Origin: UBA11136 sp964482135 | GTDB taxonomy: Bacteria > Pseudomonadota > Alphaproteobacteria > UBA11136 | Direction: 5' to 3' | Length of the DNA: 64,000 nucleotides | Assembly: GCA_964482135.1 (NCBI GenBank) | Contig: CAYZWF010000006.1 | Span: 4,796 to 68,795, forward strand | Shown here: positions 25,321-34,172 of the stretch, piece by piece | Numbering within the stretch: position 1 is the stretch's first letter | Layout of the letters: each line of letters begins with the position of its first letter | Notes under the pieces: model-generated | Databases searched by the model: none | The model's input: the letters and a program-made list of their open reading frames with translations, nothing else | What the model was told of the DNA's origin: nothing | Translations under genes and position numbers: made by a program

Positions 25321-26468
25321 CCGAATCAGACGCGAAAACGCTCAGTCACAGCCGCAAGGTCTCGGATTCCAAGCGCATGGTGGTGAAGATCGGCTCCGTC
25401 CTGCTGGTGGATGAAGAGACCGGGACCATCCGTCAGGACTGGCTGGATGCGCTGGCGGCCGATGTGGCCGGATGCCGCGAGGCGGGACAGGAGGTGATTC
25501 TGGTCTCTTCGGGCGCCATCGCCGTGGGCCGTCGTCATCTCGGTATCACGCGGCCCAATCTGAAGCTGGAGGAAAGTCAGGCGGCGGCGGCCACCGGACA
25601 GGGGAGGCTGGCCCATGCCTATCAGGAAGCCATGGCGCGGTACGGCCTGACCACGGCGCAGATTCTCCTTACTCTTGATGACACCGAACAGCGCCGCCGC
25701 CATCTCAACGCCCGCGAGACACTGGAAACCCTGCTCGGGCTGGATGTGGTGCCCCTCATCAACGAGAACGACACGGTGGCCACCGAGGAAATCCGTTTCG
25801 GCGACAATGACCGCTTGGCGGCGCGGGTGGCGCAGATGGTGGGGGCCGATACGCTGGTTCTGCTCTCCGATGTGGACGGGCTTTATACCGCCGACCCCCT
25901 GTCCGACCCGGAGGCGGTTTTGGTGCCCGAGGTGCGCGAGATCACGCCCGAAATATCCGCCATGGCCGGTGAGGCCAAACCCGGCGACGGCAGCGGCGGC
26001 ATGGTGACGAAACTGATGGCGGCGCGCATTACCTTTGCCGCCGGCTGCCGCATGATCATTGCGCCGGGCAAGCTCTTGGGCGCGCTTGCCGCCATTGATG
26101 ACGGCAGCGGAGGCTCGTGCACCTGGTTTATACCTTCCTCGGAGCCCAAAACCGCCCATAAGCGCTGGATCGCCGGCGCTCTCAATCCCGCCGGGGCCAT
26201 CACCGTTGACAAAGGTGCGGCCACGGCGCTGGCCAAGGGCGGCAGCCTGCTGCCCGCTGGCGTGGTGGCGGTGGACGGGGATTTCGAACGCGGCGATACG
26301 GTACTGGTGCGCGGTCCCGACGGGGACGAAATCGGCCGTGGGCTGATCTGCTATTCGGGCGAGGATGCGCGGCGCATCATGGGCCACAAAAGCGATGAAA
26401 CGGAGGCCATTCTCGGCTATCGTGGGCGCGAGGAAATGATCCACCGTGACGACCTCGTGATTGAGTGA
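25317..26468 (+). CDS. proB: Glutamate 5-kinase
   Basis: ProB phosphorylates glutamate in the first step of proline synthesis. The 383-residue protein has the amino-acid-kinase start KRMVVKIGSVLLVD, ILVSSGAIAVGRR, INENDTVATEEIRFGDND (substrate binding) and LLSDVDGLY. A C-terminal PUA domain occupies about residues 285-375. ATG 25317 overlaps the obgE stop. About 17 residues precede the kinase fold, slightly longer than usual. It overlaps proA by ATGA. Confidence 0.95.
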   Translation: MTESDAKTLSHSRKVSDSKRMVVKIGSVLLVDEETGTIRQDWLDALAADVAGCREAGQEVILVSSGAIAVGRRHLGITRPNLKLEESQAAAATGQGRLAHAYQEAMARYGLTTAQILLTLDDTEQRRRHLNARETLETLLGLDVVPLINENDTVATEEIRFGDNDRLAARVAQMVGADTLVLLSDVDGLYTADPLSDPEAVLVPEVREITPEISAMAGEAKPGDGSGGMVTKLMAARITFAAGCRMIIAPGKLLGALAAIDDGSGGSCTWFIPSSEPKTAHKRWIAGALNPAGAITVDKGAATALAKGGSLLPAGVVAVDGDFERGDTVLVRGPDGDEIGRGLICYSGEDARRIMGHKSDETEAILGYRGREEMIHRDDLVIE

Positions 26469-27763
26469 TGGAAGGGAAGGCCGGACAAGTGAAAGACAAA
26501 ACGGACGAAGATATTGCCGCCGTCATGCGATCTCTGGGCGAGGCCGCCCGGGGCGCGGCTTCGGCTCTGGCGGTGGCGTCTGCCGACATGAAGAACGCGG
26601 CTCTTGTGGCTGCCGCCGCGGCCATCCGCGCTCACGGGGCTGAGATTCTCACCGCCAACGGCAAGGACATGGATGCGGCGCAGGAGCGCGACCTCTCGGT
26701 GGCCCTTCTTGACCGGCTTGAACTCGATGATGCCCGCGTCGAGGGTATGGCCAAGGGTCTTGAGGAAGTGGCGGTGCTGCCCGATCCGGTGGGTGCCGTC
26801 ATGGCCCAATGGTCGCGCCCCAACGGGCTTGATATCTCCCGCGTGCGGGTGCCGCTGGGGGTTATCGGGATCATCTACGAATCGCGGCCCAACGTCACCG
26901 CGGACGCCGGAGGCCTCTGCCTGAAGTCGGGTAATGCGGCGATTTTGCGCGGCGGTTCGGAAAGTTTCCATTCCTCCACCGCCATCGCCGATTGTCTGGC
27001 GGAAGGGCTGGAACAGGCGGGCCTGCCCAAGGGCTGTATCCAGCTGGTGCCCACCCGTGACCGCGCCGCCGTGGGTGAAATGCTGACCATGACCGATTGC
27101 ATCGATGTCATCATCCCTCGGGGCGGGCGCTCGCTCATCGAACGGGTGAGCGCGGAAAGCCGGGTGCCCGTGATCAAGCATCTCGACGGCAACTGTCACG
27201 TCTATGTGCATGCGGGCGCCGATCTCGATATGGCACGCAAGGTGGTGCTCAACGCCAAGATGCGCCGCACCGGCATATGCGGCGCGGCGGAAACCCTGCT
27301 TATTGACGAGGCGGTCCTGGAAAGCCATCTGCCGCCCATCCTTGAGGATCTGGCGGGCGCCGGATGCGAGGTGCGGGGCGACGAAAAGGCGGCGGCCCTG
27401 GACGAGCGCATTCGCCCCGCCACCGAGGCCGACTGGGATACGGAATATCTCGACGCCATTATCGCGGTGCGCGTGGTGAGCGACGTGGCCCAGGCCATCG
27501 CCCATATCGACCGCCACGGATCGCACCACACCGATTCCATCATCACCGAGGACGCGGCCGCCGCGGCGCTGTTCCTGGGCGAAGTGGACAGCGGCATCGT
27601 CATGCACAACGTTTCCACCCAGTTCGCCGATGGCGGCGAATTCGGCATGGGCGCGGAAATCGGTATTTCCACCGGCAAGCTCCACGCCCGCGGCCCGGTG
27701 GGGGCGGAACAGCTCACCAGCTATAAATACATGGTCCGGGGCACCGGCCAGGCGCGGCCCTGA
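26468..27763 (+). CDS. proA: Gamma-glutamyl phosphate reductase
   Basis: ProA reduces glutamyl-5-phosphate to the semialdehyde with NADPH. The 431-residue protein has VPLGVIGIIYESRPNVTADA, LKSGNAAILRGGSE, the catalytic cysteine in RRTGICGAAETLL and GEFGMGAEIGISTGKLHARG near the end. ATG 26468 overlaps the proB stop, so the two are translationally coupled, as expected for enzymes that channel an unstable intermediate. Confidence 0.96.
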   Translation: MEGKAGQVKDKTDEDIAAVMRSLGEAARGAASALAVASADMKNAALVAAAAAIRAHGAEILTANGKDMDAAQERDLSVALLDRLELDDARVEGMAKGLEEVAVLPDPVGAVMAQWSRPNGLDISRVRVPLGVIGIIYESRPNVTADAGGLCLKSGNAAILRGGSESFHSSTAIADCLAEGLEQAGLPKGCIQLVPTRDRAAVGEMLTMTDCIDVIIPRGGRSLIERVSAESRVPVIKHLDGNCHVYVHAGADLDMARKVVLNAKMRRTGICGAAETLLIDEAVLESHLPPILEDLAGAGCEVRGDEKAAALDERIRPATEADWDTEYLDAIIAVRVVSDVAQAIAHIDRHGSHHTDSIITEDAAAAALFLGEVDSGIVMHNVSTQFADGGEFGMGAEIGISTGKLHARGPVGAEQLTSYKYMVRGTGQARP

Positions 27764-27810
27764 CCACCGTTGCCATGGGCAATGTGTCGCCGCGTGCTTC
27801 GGGAGTTTCC

Positions 27811-28386
27811 ATGTTCGCCAAGCCGCGAATCGGTCTCTTGGGGGGCTCCTTCAATCCCGCCCATGAAGGCCATCTGCATATCAGCCTCATGGCCCTGCAG
27901 CGGCTGGGCCTCGACGAGGTGTGGTGGCTGGTGTCGCCTTCCAATCCGCTGAAGGAGGCACGCGATCTGGCGTCCTATGACTCACGCCTGGAGGGCGCAC
28001 GGGCCATGGCGCGCCATCCCCGCATCAAGGTATCGGATTTCGAGGCCCGGGCCGGAACCCGCTATACCATCCATACCCTGCGCTCGCTCATGCGCCGTTT
28101 TGGCGGGGTGCGTTTCGTATGGATCGCCGGCACCGATATTCTGACACAGATGCCGCTGTGGCGGGACTGGGAAGCCATTTTCCGGACCGTGCCCATTGCG
28201 ATCTTTGACCGCCCCACCTATTCTTTAAAGGCGTTGTCGGGCGTGGCCGCGCAACGTTTCGGCAGGCATCGCCTGTCGCTGCGCCATGCCGCAAAGCTCG
28301 CGGAACAGACACCGCCGGCCTGGACCTTTATCCATGGCCGGTGTAACCCCGCCTCCGCCACAAAGCTGCGGGAAGGCGGAGCATAG
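27811..28386 (+). CDS. nadD: Nicotinate-nucleotide adenylyltransferase
   Basis: NadD adenylates nicotinate mononucleotide in NAD synthesis. The 191-residue protein begins MFAKPRIGLLGGSFNPAHEG, with the G-G-S-F-N-P-x-H-x-G-H nucleotidyltransferase signature, then VWWLVSPSNPLK and WIAGTDILTQMPLWRDW. GGGAG sits five bases before ATG 27811. An upstream in-frame ATG at 27775 would add 12 residues with no homology. The order proA-nadD-rsfS-rlmH is conserved in this class. Confidence 0.93.
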   Translation: MFAKPRIGLLGGSFNPAHEGHLHISLMALQRLGLDEVWWLVSPSNPLKEARDLASYDSRLEGARAMARHPRIKVSDFEARAGTRYTIHTLRSLMRRFGGVRFVWIAGTDILTQMPLWRDWEAIFRTVPIAIFDRPTYSLKALSGVAAQRFGRHRLSLRHAAKLAEQTPPAWTFIHGRCNPASATKLREGGA

Positions 28387-28436
28387 GGGAAAAACAGAGA
28401 AAGGAAACGACTTGCAGCAACGAAGAGGACATAGCC

Positions 28437-28886
28437 ATAACCAACTCTAAAAAGAAGCAAGCCCCAGAGAAGAAGCCAGAGAAGAAGCAGACCCCAGAGA
28501 AGAGGCAGACCCCAGACTCATCGCAATTGCTTGAACTGGTTGAAACCACACTCGATGACGACAAGGCCCAGGATATTGTGGTCATTGATCTTGCCGGCAA
28601 GACGAGCCTGGCCGATTTCATGGTTGTCGCTTGCGGCACTTCCACCCGGCATGTGGCCGGGATGGCCGCAAAAATGCAGGAAAAGCTCAAAAACGCCGGC
28701 TGCGGAAAGGTGCCCGTGGAAGGTCTGCCCCAGGCCGACTGGGTTCTCATAGATGCCGGCGATGTCATTATTCATCTCTTCCGGCCGGAAGTCCGGGCAT
28801 TCTACAATCTGGAAAAAATGTGGAGTGAATTGGCGCTCGGTGAGGAGTCGCCCTTCGCCGATGGAGACGGCCAGGCTGCGGGGTAG
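28437..28886 (+). CDS. rsfS: Ribosomal silencing factor RsfS, possible ATA start
   Basis: The core (DDDKAQDIVVIDLAGKTSLAD, CGTSTRHVAGMAAKM, DWVLIDAGDVIIHLFRPEVR) is RsfS, which binds L14 and blocks subunit joining in stationary phase. The first conventional in-frame start is TTG 28527, inside the first helix. The open frame continues upstream through a Lys/Pro/Gln-rich stretch, and an ATA at 28437 lies seven bases after AGAGGA (28424-28429). Starting there gives TNSKKKQAPEKKPEKK, a tail typical of alphaproteobacterial RsfS, and 149 residues. Whether this is a real AUA start, a mutated ATG or a base-call error cannot be decided from one sequence. Confidence 0.85.
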   Translation: MTNSKKKQAPEKKPEKKQTPEKRQTPDSSQLLELVETTLDDDKAQDIVVIDLAGKTSLADFMVVACGTSTRHVAGMAAKMQEKLKNAGCGKVPVEGLPQADWVLIDAGDVIIHLFRPEVRAFYNLEKMWSELALGEESPFADGDGQAAG

Positions 28887-28914
28887 AGCGGGTCAAAAAG
28901 GGAGATGTGCCGAG

Positions 28915-29376
28915 GTGCGTCTGTGGATTGCTGCCGTGGGCCGTGGGGGCCGCGCCGTCAGCAGCGGCGTCTATGAAGACTATGCGCGGCGGCTGAACTG
29001 GCCGCTGGAATTGCGCGAGGTGGACCTGCGCCAGACCCTGTCGCCGGAAAAACGAAAAATCCGTGAGTCCGAAAAGCTGTTGGCCGCGGTGCCCGAAGGG
29101 GCGGTGCTGGTGGCCCTGGATGAAAAGGGCAAGGCCCTTTCCAGCCGCGAGTTTGCGCTAAAGCTGGGGGGCTGGCGCGACGACGGCGTTGCCGATCTTG
29201 CCTTTCTCATCGGTGGCGCCGACGGGCTCGACCCAAGCATAAGAAAAAAGGCGGCGCTGGTGCTGTCCCTCGGCGCCATGACCTGGCCCCATCTTCTGGT
29301 GCGGGGCATGCTCGCCGAACAGCTGTACCGGGCGCAGTCCATCCTCACCGGCCACCCCTATCACCGTGAGGGATAA
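28915..29376 (+). CDS. rlmH: 23S rRNA pseudouridine-1915 N3-methyltransferase
   Basis: RlmH is a SPOUT-class methyltransferase that modifies helix 69 of 23S rRNA. GTG 28915 gives 153 residues, beginning VRLWIAAVGRGGRAVSSGVY. The knot region has LVALDEKGKALSSREFA and FLIGGADGLDPSIRKKA, and the end is QLYRAQSILTGHPYHRE, all family signatures. GGGAG lies about ten bases upstream. An earlier open frame to 28753 overlaps rsfS and is not homologous. It is the last housekeeping gene before the glycan block. Confidence 0.95.
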   Translation: MRLWIAAVGRGGRAVSSGVYEDYARRLNWPLELREVDLRQTLSPEKRKIRESEKLLAAVPEGAVLVALDEKGKALSSREFALKLGGWRDDGVADLAFLIGGADGLDPSIRKKAALVLSLGAMTWPHLLVRGMLAEQLYRAQSILTGHPYHREG

Positions 29377-29394
29377 GGGAGTAAAAAACGGTCC

Positions 29395-30192
29395 ATGAAG
29401 CCGGAAATGTTTAGCATACATGCCGATGTGGAAGCCCGGCACTGGTGGTTCGAGGCGCGCCGCCGCATCCTGTTTCCCCTCATTCGCCAGGTCATGGCGG
29501 GGCAGGAGGGCGAGATCATCGTCGATGTGGGTTGCGGCACGGGAGGGACCGTCGCCGCCCTCTGTAGAGAATACGATTGTGTGGGTATCGACGATTCGAA
29601 GCTGGCCATCGAAACCGCCGAGGCCGCCTATCCCCAGGCCACCCATCCCCGGGGCGGCTTTCGCCTTGGCCGTATGCCCGATGACCTTCGCGACCTGGCT
29701 CCCCGCACGGGGCTCTATCTGCTCATGGATGTTCTCGAGCATGTGGAGGACGACCGCGCCTTTCTTGCCGATCTCATCGCCCTGGCCCGGCCCGGCGCGC
29801 ATATTCTGATTACGGTTCCCGCCGGCCCGCAGCTGTGGAGCCGCCACGACATTACCGCCGGGCATCTGCGCCGCTATGAACACGATACCCTTACATCCCT
29901 GTGGCGGAACCAAGGCGTTTCGCCGCGTCTGGTGACCTTCTTCAACAGCCGTCTCTATCCCTTGATCCGGCTGGCTCGATACGCGGGCAACCGCTTTGGG
30001 GCCTCCTGCGGACGCGAGGGCAGCGATTTCCATGTGCCGCCACCGCCCGTTAATGCGCTTTTGGAGGGCATATTCGCCGGCGAAGGAGGCCGCATCCTCT
30101 CCCGCCTCGACCAGCCGGAAACGGCGGCCTATGAACACGGGGTCAGCCTGTTGGCGCTGATCCGATGTGCGGAATTGAACCGCTCCCCGTGA
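29395..30192 (+). CDS. Class I SAM methyltransferase
   Basis: The 265-residue protein starts with the EARHWWFEARRRIL helix common to glycan-locus methyltransferases, then motif I VDVGCGTGGTVAAL, an acidic CVGIDDSK and LYLLMDVLEHVEDD before the motif IV strand. A PAGPQLWSRHDITAGHLRRY segment follows, where D and H are typical for this family. The acceptor is unknown. It begins 18 bases after rlmH and opens the glycan block that separates rlmH from gpmI. Confidence 0.78.
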   Translation: MKPEMFSIHADVEARHWWFEARRRILFPLIRQVMAGQEGEIIVDVGCGTGGTVAALCREYDCVGIDDSKLAIETAEAAYPQATHPRGGFRLGRMPDDLRDLAPRTGLYLLMDVLEHVEDDRAFLADLIALARPGAHILITVPAGPQLWSRHDITAGHLRRYEHDTLTSLWRNQGVSPRLVTFFNSRLYPLIRLARYAGNRFGASCGREGSDFHVPPPPVNALLEGIFAGEGGRILSRLDQPETAAYEHGVSLLALIRCAELNRSP

Positions 30193-30259
30193 AATGCCAT
30201 AAAAGACTTCTTGTTTCCCGCCCTCCGTTTCAGAAATTTTTCCCCATGGATATGAAGAT

Positions 30260-30694
30260 ATGGATGTGAAGATTGATCCGGTAACAGAAGAAGAAAAGGC
30301 AAGATGGCCCAAGGAGGTTATCGTCCCCCTGCTGGATCCCTTTGTGGATGCCCGTGGCGCTATCCAGCCGCTGGTGGACGAGGACATGAAGAGCTGTGTT
30401 CTCATTTCCTCCAAGAAAGGCACGGTGCGGGCCAACCACTATCACAAGACTGACTGGCATTACTGTTACGTGCTGGTGGGAAAGATCGAATATTACCACC
30501 GCCCCACGGGAAGCGACGCGGCGCCAGAGAAAGTGATGGTGGAGGCGGGGCAGATGTTCTTCACGCCGCCCATGGTGGATCATTCCATGGTCTTTCCCGA
30601 GGAAGCGGTCTTCATCACCTGGGGGCGCAATTCCCGCCTTCAGGAGGTCTATGAAGCCGACGTGGTGCGTATCGATCCCATCGAGCCGTCATGA
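30260..30694 (+). CDS. Cupin-fold sugar isomerase/epimerase-like protein
   Basis: The 144-residue single-domain cupin has NHYHKTDWHYCYVLVGKIEYY, with histidines placed as in the first cupin metal box, and FTPPMVDHSMVFPEEA for the second. FVDARGAIQPL near the start resembles the R-G-x-I-x-x-L strand of dTDP-4-dehydrorhamnose 3,5-epimerase and WxcM-like isomerases. It likely changes configuration of a nucleotide-4-keto-sugar. Beside a C-methyltransferase and an epimerase/dehydratase this role is reasonable but inferred. Its stop overlaps the next start by ATGA. Confidence 0.65.
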   Translation: MDVKIDPVTEEEKARWPKEVIVPLLDPFVDARGAIQPLVDEDMKSCVLISSKKGTVRANHYHKTDWHYCYVLVGKIEYYHRPTGSDAAPEKVMVEAGQMFFTPPMVDHSMVFPEEAVFITWGRNSRLQEVYEADVVRIDPIEPS

Positions 30695-31944
30695 ACGATG
30701 CCGCCGGCGCTTGCCGCCGTCGCGCCACATGCAGACTGTGCGACAGTGGCGACCTCTCCCTTGTCCTGTCTTTAACGCCGACGCCGCCGGCAAACGCCTT
30801 CGTCACCGCCGCCGGTCTGGACACGTCCCAGGAATGTTTCCCGCTCGATCTGCATCTCTGTGGCGAGTGCGGCCATCTCCAGCTTCTCCACGTGGTGGAC
30901 CCGTCCGTGCTGTTCGCCGATTACGTCTATGTGTCGGGAACCTCACCTTCCTTCGTCGCCCATTTCGAGAATTATGCCGCAAGCATTATGGAAACCTACC
31001 AGCCGCCGCCCGGCGCCCTGGTGGTGGACATCGGCTCCAACGACGGCACCCTGCTGCGCTTCTTTCAACAAGCGGGAATGGCCGTTCAGGGCGTCGATCC
31101 GGCGCGTGATATTGCGCGTGCCGCGTCGGAGGCGGGAATCGAGACCCTCAACGCCTTTTTCGATGCCGCTCTGGCCGCGCAAATCCGCGAGGATAAAGGC
31201 GCCGCCGCCGTGGTCACGGCCAATAACGTGTTCGCCCATATTGATGATCTGGCGGGCGTGGTAGCCGGCGTGCGGGTGCTTCTCGACGACGGTGGCGTGT
31301 TCGTCTTCGAGGTTTCCTATCTTGCCGACGTGCTGGAGAAGACCCTGTTCGACACCATCTATCACGAGCATCTTTCCTATCACGGGGTGGCGCCGCTGGT
31401 GTCTTTCTTCGCCGCCAACGGTATGGAACTCATCGCCGCCGAGCGGGTGGATACCCATGGCGGCAGCCTGCGCGGCGTGGCCCAGCTTGCCGGTGGCGCC
31501 CGCCCGGTGGCGGCATCGGTGGCGGCCTGTCTGGATTTGGAGGATCGCCTTGGTTTGGGGAAGCCTGAGACCTTTCATGAATTTGCGCGGCGCATTGACG
31601 CCCTCAAGACATCTTTGCGCGACCTGTTGGCGGGGCTGAAGGCCGAGGGGCGGTCCATCTCCGGTTACGGCGCGCCGGCCAAGGCCACCACCCTGATGTA
31701 TCATTTCGGCCTCGGCCCCGATATCATCGACTTCATCGTCGATGACAGCCCCTTGAAACAGGGCCTTTATTCACCCGGCCTGCATGTTCCGGTGCTCCCC
31801 TCGGGGGCCATAACCGAACACAGGCCCGATTATCTGTTAATCCTGGCGTGGAATTTTGCCCAACCCATCATGGCCAATAATTCGGCATTTCATGAGGCGG
31901 GGGGGCGTTTCATCATTCCCGTTCCCGAACTGGAAGTAGTGTAA
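30691..31944 (+). CDS. NDP-4-keto-sugar C-methyltransferase (TylC3/TcaB9-like)
   Basis: The 417-residue protein has three parts. An N-terminal zinc-binding region carries CRLCDSGDL and LCGECGHLQLLHVVDPSVL, followed by YVYVSGTS. The SAM domain has VVDIGSNDGTLLRFF. The C-terminal domain has ISGYGAPAKATTLMYHFG, DFIVDDSPLKQGLYSPG and LLILAWNFAQPI. This three-part form is known from the NDP-hexose C3-methyltransferases that build branched deoxysugars. The catalytic YHEHLSYH is present. Overlap with the cupin gene and a 3-bp gap to the dehydratase gene suggest one sugar pathway. Confidence 0.85.
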   Translation: MNDAAGACRRRATCRLCDSGDLSLVLSLTPTPPANAFVTAAGLDTSQECFPLDLHLCGECGHLQLLHVVDPSVLFADYVYVSGTSPSFVAHFENYAASIMETYQPPPGALVVDIGSNDGTLLRFFQQAGMAVQGVDPARDIARAASEAGIETLNAFFDAALAAQIREDKGAAAVVTANNVFAHIDDLAGVVAGVRVLLDDGGVFVFEVSYLADVLEKTLFDTIYHEHLSYHGVAPLVSFFAANGMELIAAERVDTHGGSLRGVAQLAGGARPVAASVAACLDLEDRLGLGKPETFHEFARRIDALKTSLRDLLAGLKAEGRSISGYGAPAKATTLMYHFGLGPDIIDFIVDDSPLKQGLYSPGLHVPVLPSGAITEHRPDYLLILAWNFAQPIMANNSAFHEAGGRFIIPVPELEVV

Positions 31945-31947
31945 AAT

Positions 31948-33006
31948 ATGAAGGGTTCTTATCTCGACAGCGATATCGCGGAAATTGCCGGCCGTCTCGG
32001 CGAACGGGCGGACATGCTTGCCGGCAAGACGGTGCTTTTGACCGGCGCGCGGGGGTTTCTCGGCCGTTACTTCACCAGGGTTTTCGCCCATCTCAACGAA
32101 CACAGGCTGGACAAACCCTGTTCCGTGATCGCGCTCGACAACCTGATCACCTCCGGCGTGGCCGGGGAAACCATCCCCGATATTCCCAATTTCGAATTTC
32201 TCCGCCATGACGTGACCGAACCCTTCACGCCTGATGGCAAGGTGGATTTCGTGGTTCACGCGGCGGGTATCGCCAGCCCCTTCCATTATCGCGCCCACCC
32301 CATGGAAACGCTGGAAGTGGCTATCTGGGGCACCCGCAACATGCTGGATGTGGCGCGCCGTGACGACGCCAGCTTTACCTTCTTTTCATCAAGCGAGATT
32401 TATGGTGACCCCGATCCCCGCCACGTGCCGTCGCCGGAAAGCTATCGCGGTAACGTGGCGAGCCAGGGGCCGCGCGCCTGTTACGACGAGAGCAAACGCG
32501 TCGGCGAGACCCTGTGCTACATCTATCACGAGTATCACGGGGTCCATACCAACATCATCCGCCCCTTCAACGTATTTGGCCCCGGCATGCAGAAGACCGA
32601 CTACCGGGTGTTGCCTAATTTCGCCGCCCATATTCAGGAAGGCGAGCCCCTTAACGTCTATGGCAGCGGCACCCAGACCCGCACCTTCTGTTACATCACC
32701 GACGCCATGGTGGGATTTCTGCTCACCGTTCTCTCCGGCGTGCCTGGCGAAACCTATAATATCGGTAATCCCAAGCCAGAGATTTCCATGCTCGATCTGG
32801 TGGGGCGGGTGACGAACGTTCTCGGGCGCGAGATACCCCACAATGTGATCGAGCATCCCGACAGCTATCCCGCCGACGAGCCCAACCGCCGCTGTCCCGA
32901 TATCCGCAAGGCGGAACTCCAGCTCGACTACACGCCGAAGGTGGAGCTGGATGACGGCCTGTCGCGTTTTTTCACCTGGGCGGACAAATTTTATGCGGGG
33001 CCCTAG
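31948..33006 (+). CDS. NAD-dependent epimerase/dehydratase, UDP-glucuronate decarboxylase-like
   Basis: The 352-residue extended SDR has LLTGARGFLGRYF for NAD binding and the catalytic S-S-S-E-I-Y-G-D-P followed by GPRACYDESKRVGETL, where Tyr and Lys belong to the Y-x-x-x-K motif. The R-A-C-Y-D-E-x-K-R form and a VYGSGTQTRTFCYITD stretch are typical of UDP-glucuronate decarboxylase (UDP-xylose synthase) and its relatives. About 20 residues precede the Rossmann fold. It may make a UDP-4-keto-pentose for the C-methyltransferase next door. A dTDP-glucose 4,6-dehydratase role is a weaker alternative. Confidence 0.8.
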   Translation: MKGSYLDSDIAEIAGRLGERADMLAGKTVLLTGARGFLGRYFTRVFAHLNEHRLDKPCSVIALDNLITSGVAGETIPDIPNFEFLRHDVTEPFTPDGKVDFVVHAAGIASPFHYRAHPMETLEVAIWGTRNMLDVARRDDASFTFFSSSEIYGDPDPRHVPSPESYRGNVASQGPRACYDESKRVGETLCYIYHEYHGVHTNIIRPFNVFGPGMQKTDYRVLPNFAAHIQEGEPLNVYGSGTQTRTFCYITDAMVGFLLTVLSGVPGETYNIGNPKPEISMLDLVGRVTNVLGREIPHNVIEHPDSYPADEPNRRCPDIRKAELQLDYTPKVELDDGLSRFFTWADKFYAGP

Positions 33007-33038
33007 GGGTCACAGAGGCCTGCGGGACGGAGGCAGGG

Positions 33039-33986
33039 ATGCCTGAGTTGCGGCTTGGCCTGATCGGCGCCGGGCGCTGGGGCCGCGTCTACATGAATAC
33101 ACTGGACGACATGGCGGGTGTGACCTTAAGCGCGCTCGCCAGTTCCAACCCCCACAGCCGTGATTTGGCGGGCGAAGATGTGGCCGTCCACGAGGACTGG
33201 CGGGATCTTATCAAGGCCGGCGGCGTGGACGGGATCATCGTCGCCACGCCGCCCGCGACCCATGCCGAGATCGTCGGCGCGGCGCTGGAAGCCGGGCTGC
33301 CGGTTCTGGTGGAAAAACCGCTGACCCTGGACGTGGACGAGGCCCGGGCGCTTTGCGATCTGGCCCAAGCAAGGGACGGCCTGGTGATGGTGGATCATAT
33401 CCATCTCTTCAGCCCCGCCTTTCGTGCCCTGAAACGCGAAGCAGCCAAGCTGGGCCCGCTGCGCCGCATGGAATCCGAGGCCGGCAGCCAGGGTCCCTTC
33501 CGCAAGGCGACGCCGGTTTTGTGGGATTGGGGCGCCCATGATATCTCCATGTGCCTCGATCTCATGGGTGAAGCGCCCTCGGAGATCTCCGCGCGTTGTC
33601 TGGAGATGCGGGAAACCGGGGAAGGCTCCGGCGCGGTCTTCGATCTGCGCCTTGAATTTGCCGATGAAACAACAGCGGGGATACGCATCGGCAATCTGCT
33701 GCCCGGAAAACGACGGCGTTTCTGTGCCGCCTTCGATGCCGGGATTCTGGTTTATGACGATCTGGCGGCGGACAAGCTGACCTTGGTTCCCACATCCCCC
33801 TCTCCAGAGGCCGAAATACGCGCCATCGCCGTGACGCCCGACCTGCCCCTGACCTGCGCGGTCAGGGAATTCACGGAAGCTATTACCTCCGGTTCGCGCT
33901 CGCGGGAGAGCCTGCAATTGGGACTTTCGGTGGTGGAGACCCTGGCTAGGTGCGAGGCGGCGCTGGAGGGGTCACAGCCGGAATAA
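33039..33986 (+). CDS. Gfo/Idh/MocA-family oxidoreductase
   Basis: The 315-residue protein starts with LGLIGAGRWGRVYMNTL, a Rossmann motif, then VDGIIVATPPATHAEI and the lysine of VLVEKPLTLDVDEA, the family catalytic or cofactor residue. A WDWGAHDISMCLDLMGEAPS segment supplies the D-x-x-x-H pair. These enzymes oxidise or reduce sugars or their nucleotides with NAD(P). Here it could reduce the keto group left after C-methylation. It lies 32 bases after the decarboxylase-like gene; 186 bp without a recognised feature then precede the radical SAM gene. Confidence 0.8.
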   Translation: MPELRLGLIGAGRWGRVYMNTLDDMAGVTLSALASSNPHSRDLAGEDVAVHEDWRDLIKAGGVDGIIVATPPATHAEIVGAALEAGLPVLVEKPLTLDVDEARALCDLAQARDGLVMVDHIHLFSPAFRALKREAAKLGPLRRMESEAGSQGPFRKATPVLWDWGAHDISMCLDLMGEAPSEISARCLEMRETGEGSGAVFDLRLEFADETTAGIRIGNLLPGKRRRFCAAFDAGILVYDDLAADKLTLVPTSPSPEAEIRAIAVTPDLPLTCAVREFTEAITSGSRSRESLQLGLSVVETLARCEAALEGSQPE

Positions 33987-34172
33987 AGGTCAGGGCTATG
34001 GCGTTGATATGCCCCGCCGTTTTCCCTAAAGTAGCGGCGCCGGATCAGGGCTCGATTTAAAGTTTTTTGTGTGGTTTTCAGGCGTTTCCGGACCAATATT
34101 CAGATATATTACGGAAGAAACTCAGATCGGGGGCTGTGTCGGGACCGCCTCCGGAATTTACGAGTAGGGTGC

